A stretch of 64,000 bases of DNA, taken from NCBI GenBank assembly GCA_016716125.1, contig JADJWZ010000005.1, positions 186,001-250,000 of the forward strand, given 5' to 3'. Shown piece by piece: positions 24,077 to 32,696 of the stretch (its first letter is position 1; every line of letters starts with the position of its first letter). The notes below the pieces were generated by a model. It was not told the origin of the DNA and did no database searches. It saw only the letters and a program-made list of their open reading frames with translations. The position numbers and the translations under genes are program-made. The stretch comes from Ignavibacteria bacterium. Lineage in GTDB: Bacteria; Bacteroidota; Ignavibacteria; Tepidaquicellales; Tepidaquicellaceae.

Positions 24077-26500
24077 TTAGTTTAATCTTTCGGTAACTTT
24101 TAGAAGTTTCTCTGTGTCGATCTTTTTCCCGGTTTCTTCGGATTCAGTATTTACTGTTACACGAAGAGCTCTCAATCCGCTTATACCCTGCATTTCGCTC
24201 AGATCAAATTTTTCAACTTCTTTTGTCAGATATTTCTCGGACTGAAGATATTCTATATACTTCAGATATTCCTGCTCCTCCTGAAACTGCGAATAAACAA
24301 TTGCTATCTTTCCAGGCTGCGTAAGCCGCTCTTCACTTCCTTTTATTTCAGCTTTATCAATTCTTTTTTTCATGATCTCATATCTGATATTGTAACTGCC
24401 GTCGACATCAAATCTTTTTTCATCATATCTGAATTTTATTGAAAGCGGATTATTCTGAACCAGTATGAGCTGCGCCGTCTGTAGTGGTATGCTTAATTTG
24501 TTTTCCATTTCATTTACCTGACAGACAATACCGCAGTTTAGAATAAGTTGCCACAGCCTTAAGTTCTTCAGATACAGCATATCAAAGCTTCCGTTTTCAT
24601 TTAGTGATGAGCCGATGTAAATACTGTGTTCCACTCCGTCTGTTTTATATCTCTCAAAATAATGCGGAAATATTTTCTGAATCTTTTCCTGCTCCGTATC
24701 AAGATAAGCAGTGATCATATTTGTCAGCGCTGCCGAACTCGACTCATACTCCTTTCTGCTCTTGTATATAATTCCCAGATCCGGATCGACTGTTTTCCTG
24801 AACCATTTTATTTTTTCCTCAACACTTTTATCAAATGACCCTATAATGTCAAGCTGAGGATAAATTTCATTCATTAGAAATTCAACGCTGCTTAATTCGT
24901 CGCCTGTGTTGATCGTGAAATTTAATGAACTGATTTTTTTTTCAATTTGATACATCAGGTTTTTCAAAATGTAAAGCTGCCTGAACTTATACGCCTCTTT
25001 CAAAATTTCATATACAAGTTCAAGATTTTCTATCAGATCTTTTTTAACGGATTCATTTCTTATCACTGATGAATTTCTGATATCCGATAAGCCGTAAAGA
25101 GGATAAAGATTTTTCAGAATAATTTCTTCCATTTCTGATTCATTACTTTCGTCGTTATTGATCAGATATTTTACCGCGGCATCCCTGAACTTCCATTCTA
25201 TCGACGGGTGTATGGAAGTACATTTTTCTTTTATTACCGATTGTATTTTTTTATTAAACTCATCCTTAAATCTTGCTATAGATAAAGCGAACAGATTATA
25301 AATTTCCCTTAACTTCAGAGTATTAAATGGATTAATCGTTCCGGGTTCGGGAGATACAAGCTCCATGATCGCTATTACTTCATCATTATATATCAGCGGA
25401 GCTACTAATAAATTTCTGTAGCCCGACTTCAGAACGCTTTTTTCAATTTCCGTTGAGTTTGGATAATTTTTAATATCATCGATAATGATCACTCTTTTTT
25501 CTGCTGCGCAGATCTCATAAACAGAGTCAGCGTTCCGGATGGAGTTTTCACAGAAGTTGCTGATCTGAAAATCATTCAGAATTCTGTTTCCGAAACGGAA
25601 CATAAGATCGTTCTTTCCGGGCACTTCTGTCAGACCTAAATTCACTGAAAGATTTTTGAGCATTGATCTTATATTGTTCTGAAGCTTCAGCAGACTTGAC
25701 TGCATTGAGATGCTGTGCTTTTCAATAAAATCCTTTTTTACCGCTGACAGAATTTCAGTGTCGGTAATGTTAATTGCATTAATGACAATAAAACCCGTGT
25801 ACTCAAAATCTTCCGGCGGGATCACGGTCTTTAAAAATTCGATGTCATAAATTCTGTTGCTTATTTCTCTTCTTTCTGCTTCGGAAAAGTTTTTCAGCTT
25901 TCCTTTCACTTTAATATCAGCGAATTCATTTGCTAGATTAAACTTAAAATACCTGTCAAGACCGGTCTCGGGATGCGGAATTTTATAAACAAGAGGAAAT
26001 TCCGAGCGAAGATCAAAGCCGTAAACATAATTAAGTATTATTACAAAAGCGCCGACGGCATTTCCAAAGTTGTATGAAACTTCATCAATATTAAGCTCGC
26101 CTTTGAAGTCCTCGCTGCCATTCATAATCAGCTTTTTAAACATAGGCGACGAAAAGAGTATTTCATTAAAAAATAATCTCGTCAGTGCGTAAGTCTGCTT
26201 TTCCCAGAATGCGTCCGGAAAGACAAACATCATCATAGTCGATATCAGACTTTCATATGGTTTTAATTCGGCTGAGTCATTAAAGGTATTTCTTATGCCG
26301 GGATTTTTGTCAATCTCTCGGAGTATACTTTCCGCAAAAGCTTTCTTTATACTGTCATTTGCTTTTGCGGCTGATTCTATATGTTCGATTAGCTTATGGA
26401 AACTTATAGTGACGCTGAATGGAAACCGGAATTCCGGGTTTCTGAATTTATCCGACTGAAAATTATTCAGTAAGAGATTTATGGTTGATTGCTCTGACAT
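24077..26500 (-). CDS. Large GAF-domain protein
   Basis: 807 residues, no signal peptide or membrane segment. A GAF-like domain lies around residues 290-450 (ICAAEKRVIIIDDIKNYPNS, YRNLLVAPLIYNDEVIAIMELVSPEPGT), and a conserved segment CTSIHPSIEWKFRDAAVKYL follows near 475. Flanking regions are helical. Similar long GAF proteins without an output domain are widespread in Bacteroidota and uncharacterised. The GAF pocket suggests small-ligand sensing, but no kinase, cyclase or DNA-binding domain is seen. It converges with the Nudix-like gene 9 bases away and stands alone on the minus strand. Confidence 0.75.
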   Translation of the reverse strand: MSEQSTINLLLNNFQSDKFRNPEFRFPFSVTISFHKLIEHIESAAKANDSIKKAFAESILREIDKNPGIRNTFNDSAELKPYESLISTMMMFVFPDAFWEKQTYALTRLFFNEILFSSPMFKKLIMNGSEDFKGELNIDEVSYNFGNAVGAFVIILNYVYGFDLRSEFPLVYKIPHPETGLDRYFKFNLANEFADIKVKGKLKNFSEAERREISNRIYDIEFLKTVIPPEDFEYTGFIVINAINITDTEILSAVKKDFIEKHSISMQSSLLKLQNNIRSMLKNLSVNLGLTEVPGKNDLMFRFGNRILNDFQISNFCENSIRNADSVYEICAAEKRVIIIDDIKNYPNSTEIEKSVLKSGYRNLLVAPLIYNDEVIAIMELVSPEPGTINPFNTLKLREIYNLFALSIARFKDEFNKKIQSVIKEKCTSIHPSIEWKFRDAAVKYLINNDESNESEMEEIILKNLYPLYGLSDIRNSSVIRNESVKKDLIENLELVYEILKEAYKFRQLYILKNLMYQIEKKISSLNFTINTGDELSSVEFLMNEIYPQLDIIGSFDKSVEEKIKWFRKTVDPDLGIIYKSRKEYESSSAALTNMITAYLDTEQEKIQKIFPHYFERYKTDGVEHSIYIGSSLNENGSFDMLYLKNLRLWQLILNCGIVCQVNEMENKLSIPLQTAQLILVQNNPLSIKFRYDEKRFDVDGSYNIRYEIMKKRIDKAEIKGSEERLTQPGKIAIVYSQFQEEQEYLKYIEYLQSEKYLTKEVEKFDLSEMQGISGLRALRVTVNTESEETGKKIDTEKLLKVTERLN

Positions 26501-26583
26501 TTTTATTTTAGAAATGATTTAGTGTAAACTTAACTTTATGGAAATTTTAAATCAAGAAGTAATTTGATTCAACTTTTTTTCAA

Positions 26584-26804
26584 CCAAACCCCGAAGAGGT
26601 GCCATTATATTAGTGGTGAAATTATTTTAGAAAATATTTTAGAATTATTAATACAGCCAAACCCCGATGATGTGACATTATATTAGTGATGACATTATAA
26701 TAGAGGCATAATTTCAGACAATTTTAAAATTATTAAAACAACCAATCCCCGAAGGGGAAACATTATATTAGGGTGACATTATATTAGAGGTGACATTATT
26801 TTAA
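26584..26804 (+). repeat. Nested intergenic repeat array
   Basis: Three tandem units begin at 26584, 26657 and 26742 with CCAAACCCCGA / CCAAACCCCGA / CCAATCCCCGA, and each continues with copies of a 14-17 base motif close to RTGACATTATATTAG (about eight copies in total). In the third unit the leader is a short hairpin, CCCC-GAA-GGGG. Units are 73 and 85 bases apart and degenerate between copies. They fill most of the 433-base space between the GAF protein and AsnB; 26805-26933 holds nothing else that I recognise. Confidence 0.8.
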
Positions 26805-26933
26805 CATGTAAAACGGATGCCGGAAAAACAGAATTACCCGTTTTTCTCCCCCGCTGCGGACGACGATGCTGATACTAATATTGACGTTTAAAAACGAAAT
26901 CTAAATTCTTAGATTAGTCACTTAATAAAAAAT

Positions 26934-28808
26934 ATGTGCGGAATATTCGGCGTTCTGAATTTCGGTGAAGAAGACTTAAACTATACAGGGTTTAAAAACT
27001 CCGTGAATGTAATAAGTCACAGAGGACCTGACGATGAAGGGTTCGCTGTTTTTAATACTTTCAAAAAGCTCAGCGAAGAAAAATACAGTGATGATTCGGC
27101 TGTTAAAAAAGGAAGCAATATTCTTTCCGAAAACAGCAACATATTCAATCTTGGACTCGGCTTCAGAAGACTTTCCATCCTCGATCTTTCGGTATATGGA
27201 CATCAGCCGTTTTTTAATGAAGAAAAAAATGTCTGCGTCATCTTTAACGGCGAGATTTATAATTATATTGAAATACGTGAAGAGCTTAAGACAAAAGGAT
27301 ATTCATTCAAAACCGGAACCGATACGGAAGTAATTCTTTATTCTTACATGGAATGGGGCGAAGAATGTCTGAGCAGATTCAACGGCATGTGGGGAATTGC
27401 CATATATGATATGAGGATCAATAAGCTCTTCTGCTCGCGTGACAGGTTCGGTGTAAAACCTTTTTATTATTATTTATCCGAAATTAATTTTGTCTTCGCA
27501 TCGGAAATAAAATCTATCATTGAATATCTTAAGGACGACAGTTCTTTTACTGCGAATGTAAACAGCGGGATTGCCTACGATTATTTTATAAATAATTTTA
27601 CTGATCACAGCAGCGGGACTTTTTATGAAAATATAGTTCAGCTGAAACCGTCGCATTTTATTTCAATCAGCGGAAAGAATATCAGGACCGGAAAATATTT
27701 TGAACTGAAAGTGAATGAGGAGTTTGGAAAATATGAAAAGGAAAAATTTATAAAGCTGAGAGATGACTTCGGCGAACTGTTCAGGGATTCGGTCAGACTC
27801 AGACTTCGCTCGGATGTAAGCATTGGCACATGTCTCAGCGGCGGTCTCGATTCGTCTTCGGTAGTTTCGGTGATAAATAAATTTATAACAGGTGAAAAGG
27901 ATTTCAACAGATCGCAAACGGGTGACAGGCAGAAAACTTTCTCTGCTGTGTATGATGATGAAACCATTGACGAAAGAAAATTCATAGAGCAGATAGTTAA
28001 AGCGACAAACTGCAGCTCGCATTATGTATTTCCGGACAAAGCGGATTTTTCCGGGGACATTGATGCATTTGTATATCAGCTTGACGAACCGATAGCGGGA
28101 ACTTCGCCTTATGCGCAGTGGAATGTGATGAAGCTGGCGAGGAAAAATAATGTAACCGTTCTGCTTGACGGACAGGGTGCGGACGAATCACTCGGCGGTT
28201 ATGAGGTTTATTTCGGATTCCTTTATTCCAATATGGTCAGTGAAGGGAAATACGCCGGAATGATCTCCGAGCTGTCAAAAAATTTCAGTAAAGGGGCGGA
28301 GATCATTTTAAGAGGATTGAAATATTATAGAAAAATGAGAGATATTTCCTCCGATAAAACCGCGGCTTACTTTAATCCTGATTTTCTTAAAGAAAATAAG
28401 GATAGAAATCAGCTTGATTTCCGGACCAAAAATAATCTGAATAAAAAATTATACGAAGACCTTTCGCAGTTTATACTTCCTTCTCTGCTGAGATTTGAAG
28501 ACAGGAATTCCATGAAGTTTTCCATTGAATCGCGGACGCCTTTTCTTGATTACAGGATAATACAATTTCTATTTGAAACGGAAGCTGTTTACAAAATTCA
28601 TAACGGATGGAGTAAATGGATTCTCCGGAATGCCATGGACAAAGAGCTGCCTGATAATATAGTATGGAGAAGAGATAAAAAAGGCTTCCCGACTCCGGAA
28701 AGAAAATGGATGATGGATCTGAAAAATGATTTTATGAAACTGGCAGGTGAAAGCGGCGCGGATATCGGAAATTATTTTAATATTTCTAAAATAACTCAGA
28801 GATTATGA
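26934..28808 (+). CDS. asnB: Glutamine-hydrolysing asparagine synthase
   Basis: 624 residues as read. MCGIFG places the nucleophile Cys2 of the class II glutaminase domain (about 1-220; ISHRGPDDEG, IFNGEIYNY, GTDTEVIL). The synthetase domain (about 255-600) has the ATP loop LSGGLDSS and LLDGQGADESLGGY. It transfers glutamine nitrogen to aspartate or, in glycan clusters, to a sugar carboxyl to form an amide. The natural C-terminus appears to be displaced: after an extra base near 28793-28806 a +1 frame continues with about 31 family-like residues to 28902. The nearby glycan genes favour an envelope-glycan amidation role, but free asparagine synthesis is equally possible. Confidence 0.9.
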   Translation: MCGIFGVLNFGEEDLNYTGFKNSVNVISHRGPDDEGFAVFNTFKKLSEEKYSDDSAVKKGSNILSENSNIFNLGLGFRRLSILDLSVYGHQPFFNEEKNVCVIFNGEIYNYIEIREELKTKGYSFKTGTDTEVILYSYMEWGEECLSRFNGMWGIAIYDMRINKLFCSRDRFGVKPFYYYLSEINFVFASEIKSIIEYLKDDSSFTANVNSGIAYDYFINNFTDHSSGTFYENIVQLKPSHFISISGKNIRTGKYFELKVNEEFGKYEKEKFIKLRDDFGELFRDSVRLRLRSDVSIGTCLSGGLDSSSVVSVINKFITGEKDFNRSQTGDRQKTFSAVYDDETIDERKFIEQIVKATNCSSHYVFPDKADFSGDIDAFVYQLDEPIAGTSPYAQWNVMKLARKNNVTVLLDGQGADESLGGYEVYFGFLYSNMVSEGKYAGMISELSKNFSKGAEIILRGLKYYRKMRDISSDKTAAYFNPDFLKENKDRNQLDFRTKNNLNKKLYEDLSQFILPSLLRFEDRNSMKFSIESRTPFLDYRIIQFLFETEAVYKIHNGWSKWILRNAMDKELPDNIVWRRDKKGFPTPERKWMMDLKNDFMKLAGESGADIGNYFNISKITQRL

Positions 28809-28902
28809 AAAAATACTTTCCGATCCGGAAATCAAATCTCATTTCCTCTGGAAGATCTATAACTTCATGAAATGGAGAAAGCTGTTTAATGTGAAAATTT
28901 AA
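28807..28902 (+). pseudogene. Displaced C-terminal tail of asnB
   Basis: In the frame one base ahead of asnB, the bases after its stop read EKILSDPEIKSHFLWKIY, then NFMKWRKLFNVKI and a stop at 28902, which looks like the usual end of a long AsnB. There is no start codon of its own. Confidence 0.65.
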
Positions 28903-28973
28903 ATTTATTCCGATAAATGACATTATTTCCAATATATCTATTATTTTGTGCAATAATCTAAGTTTTTAATAAA

Positions 28974-29004
28974 TTGTATTTGAAAACCTATAATGGTATT
29001 TTTG
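28974..29004 (+). promoter_or_regulatory. Promoter for lemA-like gene
   Basis: TTG at 28974-28976, a 20-base spacer and TATTTTTG at 28997-29004 match the Bacteroidota promoter (TTG-N19-21-TAnnTTTG). The start of transcription would fall near 29011, 13 bases before the ATG. Confidence 0.5.
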
Positions 29005-29023
29005 AAAAATTAAATTAGAAAAA

Positions 29024-29638
29024 ATGAAATTATATATATACAAAATTCTGACAGTCATTATTGTTTTATTATTTTCGATGTCCTTTTACGGATGCGGTTA
29101 TAACACTCTGGTATCAATGGAAGAAGGAGTAAACTCCGCATGGTCTCAGGTGGAAAATCAATATCAGAGAAGGGCGGATCTTATTCCGAACTTAGTCAGC
29201 ACCGTGCAGGGAGCTGCAGATTTTGAAAAAAGCGTTTTGACGGAAGTTACGGATGCCAGAAGCCGGGTAGGTCAGGTTAAACTTAGCGCTGAAGATCTGA
29301 GCGATCCGCAGAAATTCCAGATGTTCCAGCAGGCGCAGGATCAGCTCTCAAGCGCATTATCAAGACTTCTTGTCGTATCTGAAAATTATCCGCAGCTAAG
29401 ATCAAACGAAAATTTTTTAATGCTGCAGTCTCAGCTTGAAGGTACCGAAAACAGAATTTCCGTAGAGCGAAGAAGATATAATGAGACCGTACAGGCTTAT
29501 AATACAGAGACGAGAACTTTCCCGACACTGATTATGGCTAAGATATTCGGATTCAAAGAGAAAGAATATTTCAGATCTACTGCAGGCAGCGAAAATCCGC
29601 CGGATGTAAATTTTGATTTTAATAAAAAAGATAAATAG
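29024..29638 (+). CDS. LemA family lipoprotein
   Basis: 204 residues. The signal peptide ends FYGCGYN, so the Cys is probably lipidated. The LemA domain is clear: VSMEEGVNSAWSQVENQYQRRADLIPNLVSTVQGAADFEKSVL near residues 30-75, and NRISVERRRYNETVQAYN near 145-160. LemA proteins are coiled, membrane-anchored and of unclear function. They are often followed by TPM-domain (YgcG) genes, but here the next gene is a nucleotidyltransferase on the same strand 38 bases away. It has its own promoter-like sequence upstream. Confidence 0.9.
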   Translation: MKLYIYKILTVIIVLLFSMSFYGCGYNTLVSMEEGVNSAWSQVENQYQRRADLIPNLVSTVQGAADFEKSVLTEVTDARSRVGQVKLSAEDLSDPQKFQMFQQAQDQLSSALSRLLVVSENYPQLRSNENFLMLQSQLEGTENRISVERRRYNETVQAYNTETRTFPTLIMAKIFGFKEKEYFRSTAGSENPPDVNFDFNKKDK

Positions 29639-29675
29639 TGTTACGTTAATATATTCCTAACTAAATAATCTACAG

Positions 29676-32126
29676 GTGCAGGCAGTAATAATGGCGGGAG
29701 GATTTGGAACGAGGCTCAGACCTTTGACCAATAACATCCCGAAGCCAATGGTTCCGATAGCCAACAAACCGATACTTGAGCATATAATAAATTTACTCAA
29801 GACGCATAATATAAAAAATTATGTGGTGCTGCTGTTTTTTATGCCTGAAGTTATAAAGGAAGAACTGGGGGACGGAAGTAAATACGGTGTAAAGATACAA
29901 TACGTAGTTCCCGATCAGGATTATGGTACTGCAGGCGCAGTAAAGCTTGCAGAAGAATATATTAAGGATAAATTCGTCGTGATCAGCGGCGATGTGCTTA
30001 CGGATTTTAATCTGACTGAAATTTCAAATTTTCATAAAAAGAAAAAAACGATCGCCACTCTTGCATTGTACAGATCGAATAACCCGCTGCAGTTTGGAAT
30101 TGTTTTAACAGATAAAAATGACAGGATAGTAAGATTCCTTGAAAAGCCGTCTTCATCGGAAGTGTTTTCAGATACAATTAATACAGGTATATATTTTTTT
30201 AACAAGGAAATATTTAAGCACATTCCCGAAGGTGAGAACTATGATTTTTCTAAAGACCTGTTCCCTTCATTATTAAATAATAAGATCCCGCTCTACGGAC
30301 ACAAGACTGACGGATACTGGCGGGATGTTGGTAATCTGGATGAATACATAGATGCGAATATGGATGTGCTGAAAGGAAAGCTGAGCTATATCAGAGCCAC
30401 CGGCAAAGACGGAAACTGTATCAGTAAAAATTCCAAAGTGGATAAAGATGCTATAATCGAGAACAGTATTATAGGAGATAATGTAATTGTAGAAAAGGAT
30501 GTCATAATCAGGAATTCCGTTCTCTGGAAAAATATACGCGTCAGTTCGGATTCGAGACTTTTATTTGATGTGGTAGGCAGTAATTGTTACATTGGCAAAG
30601 GAACGAGAATTAATGATTACGTTTTCATTGGAGAAAACTGCAATATAGGAAACAATGTATTCATAAGCTCGAGTCTGAAGATATGGGACAGCAAGCAGAT
30701 AGAGAATAATCAAAAAGTAACGAGAAGTCTTATATATGATGACAGATTCTTTACGGATCTTTTTACTGATTCGAGAATAACAGGACTTTCGAATCTTCAG
30801 ATCAATCCTGAATTCGGTGCTAAACTCGGTTCTGTGTACGGAGCGTTCATTGGTCAGGGAAAAAATGTGATAGTGGCGCGTGACAGTGATTACATTTCCA
30901 ATATGATAAAGCGTTCTATAACAAGCGGACTGATGTCAGCAGGAGTTAATGTCATAGATTCGCAGGTAATTCCAATACCTATGCTGAGGCAGGAGCTAAA
31001 GAGCGGTGAGGGTTCCGGAGGAATATTTGTCAGGAAATCTCCGTTTGACGGAAGATCCTCGGATATAATATTTTTTGATAAGGACGGAAAGGATCTTTCG
31101 GGAAACAAGACAAAATCCATTGAGAGGTTATTTTTCAGCGAAGAATATAAAAGAGCTGATTTTGAAAAAGTCGGCTTCATTAAATTTCAGGAACGGACAA
31201 ATGAAAAATACACAAAGCACTTTTTGTCATGTCTTGATCTTCCTGCAATCAGAAAGAACAGATTCAATATTGTAATTGATTATTCATATGGGATCGCATC
31301 GACAATTTTTCCGAATATATTAGGCGAGTTTGACTGCGATGTCGTTTCATTGTCAGCTCATCTTGATTCCAAAAAAGTAACGCGTCCTCTTGAGGAATAT
31401 CACAGCTCACAGGAGCATTTTACTTTTGTAGTAAAATCACTGAAGTATGATTTCGGATTTATGATAGATGCAGGCGGTGAAAAGATCTGGATGTCAACTG
31501 CCGCCGGTAAACTTCTTGAAGGAGACAGATTTCTTGTGATTGTTCTTAAGATGTTTCTTATGGTTACTAAAGATGTAAAGAAAATCGCCGTACCCGTACA
31601 GGCCACCGGTGAAATAGATATTGTCGCAAAGGAATTCGGTGTCGAGGTGGTAAGAGTAAAGAACACTCACTATTCAATGATGATGGCTTGTGACGATACG
31701 GATGTAAAATTTGTTGGAGGCACGAGAGGCGGATTTCTTTTCCCTGAATTTCTTTATGCAACAGACGGAATATTTTCAGTAGCAAAGATCATTGAACTAA
31801 TTGCCAGAAGCGGCGTGTCGATTGATGAGCTTGATAAAAATACTCCCGGATTATTCCTGCTGAAAGAAAATATAATTTGTTCAAAGGAAGATAAAGGAAG
31901 TATCATGAGAAAATTCATGGAAGACAATACTAAATACAGACAGGAGCTGATAGACGGAGTAAAAATTTTTATAGATAAAAATACAACGGTGCTGTGTATA
32001 CCTGATACGGATAGAAATTTTATACACTTAAATGTTGAATCCGATAAACAGCAGAAAGCAGTAAAGTATATGAAAGAGTATAAGAAAAAAATTGAAAAAT
32101 ATTTAACCCAAAATGATTTAACTTAA
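29676..32126 (+). CDS. Sugar nucleotidyltransferase / phosphomannomutase-like fusion
   Basis: 816 residues. The N-terminal domain (about 1-235) is a sugar-1-phosphate nucleotidyltransferase (AVIMAGGFGTRLRPLT, PKPMVPIANKP, GTAGAVKLAEEYI). A left-handed beta-helix follows (about 250-345: VDKDAIIENSIIGDN and similar hexapeptides). A phosphoglucomutase/phosphomannomutase-like region covers about 375-800. The usual active-site TASHNP loop is replaced by GGIFVRKSPFDG, so mutase activity is doubtful; fusions of this type are generally named mannose-1-phosphate guanylyltransferases. It would supply a nucleotide sugar such as GDP-mannose to the nearby glycan genes. GTG start. Confidence 0.85.
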   Translation: MQAVIMAGGFGTRLRPLTNNIPKPMVPIANKPILEHIINLLKTHNIKNYVVLLFFMPEVIKEELGDGSKYGVKIQYVVPDQDYGTAGAVKLAEEYIKDKFVVISGDVLTDFNLTEISNFHKKKKTIATLALYRSNNPLQFGIVLTDKNDRIVRFLEKPSSSEVFSDTINTGIYFFNKEIFKHIPEGENYDFSKDLFPSLLNNKIPLYGHKTDGYWRDVGNLDEYIDANMDVLKGKLSYIRATGKDGNCISKNSKVDKDAIIENSIIGDNVIVEKDVIIRNSVLWKNIRVSSDSRLLFDVVGSNCYIGKGTRINDYVFIGENCNIGNNVFISSSLKIWDSKQIENNQKVTRSLIYDDRFFTDLFTDSRITGLSNLQINPEFGAKLGSVYGAFIGQGKNVIVARDSDYISNMIKRSITSGLMSAGVNVIDSQVIPIPMLRQELKSGEGSGGIFVRKSPFDGRSSDIIFFDKDGKDLSGNKTKSIERLFFSEEYKRADFEKVGFIKFQERTNEKYTKHFLSCLDLPAIRKNRFNIVIDYSYGIASTIFPNILGEFDCDVVSLSAHLDSKKVTRPLEEYHSSQEHFTFVVKSLKYDFGFMIDAGGEKIWMSTAAGKLLEGDRFLVIVLKMFLMVTKDVKKIAVPVQATGEIDIVAKEFGVEVVRVKNTHYSMMMACDDTDVKFVGGTRGGFLFPEFLYATDGIFSVAKIIELIARSGVSIDELDKNTPGLFLLKENIICSKEDKGSIMRKFMEDNTKYRQELIDGVKIFIDKNTTVLCIPDTDRNFIHLNVESDKQQKAVKYMKEYKKKIEKYLTQNDLT

Positions 32127-32135
32127 ATTATAAAA

Positions 32136-32606
32136 ATGAAGATCAGTGAAATATTAAATGAGAAGGTTGTAAGAGTAAATTTTGAATGTTCGGACAAAGA
32201 TGATGCTATTAATAAGATGGTAGAGCTTGCGTCAAATTCCGGCTTAATGACTGATATAGAAAAAGTAAGGCAGTGTGTTTTCGACAGGGAGAATCTTGTT
32301 TCGACCGGAGTAGGAAAAGGATTTGCAATTCCGCACGGAAAGACGGATGAAATAAAAGATATTGTTGCAGCGTTTTCAATTTTAAAAGAGCCGATAGATT
32401 TTGATTCCATTGACCTCGAGCCGGTGAAGTTTATTTTTCTGATAATCGGAAAAGAAACCCTGCTGAACGCTCACATCAAACTGCTCAGCAGAATTTCAAG
32501 ACTGATGAACAAAGATGAATTCAGAGATAAGCTGGCTGAGGCAAAATCGACAGAAGAAGTTTTAAAGCTTTTTAGTGATGAAGAGCAAAGTGTGTTTGAA
32601 GTCTGA
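32136..32606 (+). CDS. PTS EIIA (PtsN-like) protein
   Basis: 156 residues of the fructose/nitrogen-type EIIA fold. The phosphorylated His67 lies in GFAIPHGKTDE, and the family segments FDRENLVSTGVG and AHIKLLSRISRL are present. In many Bacteroidota such proteins regulate rather than transport; no EIIB/EIIC or HPr is encoded in this window. It starts 9 bases after the nucleotidyltransferase fusion and is probably co-transcribed with it. Confidence 0.88.
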   Translation: MKISEILNEKVVRVNFECSDKDDAINKMVELASNSGLMTDIEKVRQCVFDRENLVSTGVGKGFAIPHGKTDEIKDIVAAFSILKEPIDFDSIDLEPVKFIFLIIGKETLLNAHIKLLSRISRLMNKDEFRDKLAEAKSTEEVLKLFSDEEQSVFEV

Positions 32607-32696
32607 AATCTATTTTTTAAAATATTTTATACTGCTGTATATCCCAATTCCTGTAATCTCCGTATTCCGCATCAGGTAAATTTTAATTATAATAAT

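Noticed and set aside
26584..26804. Possible CRISPR array
   Set aside because: The repeats are degenerate, no uniform repeat length separates unique spacers, and no cas gene is present. It fits a nested tandem repeat better.
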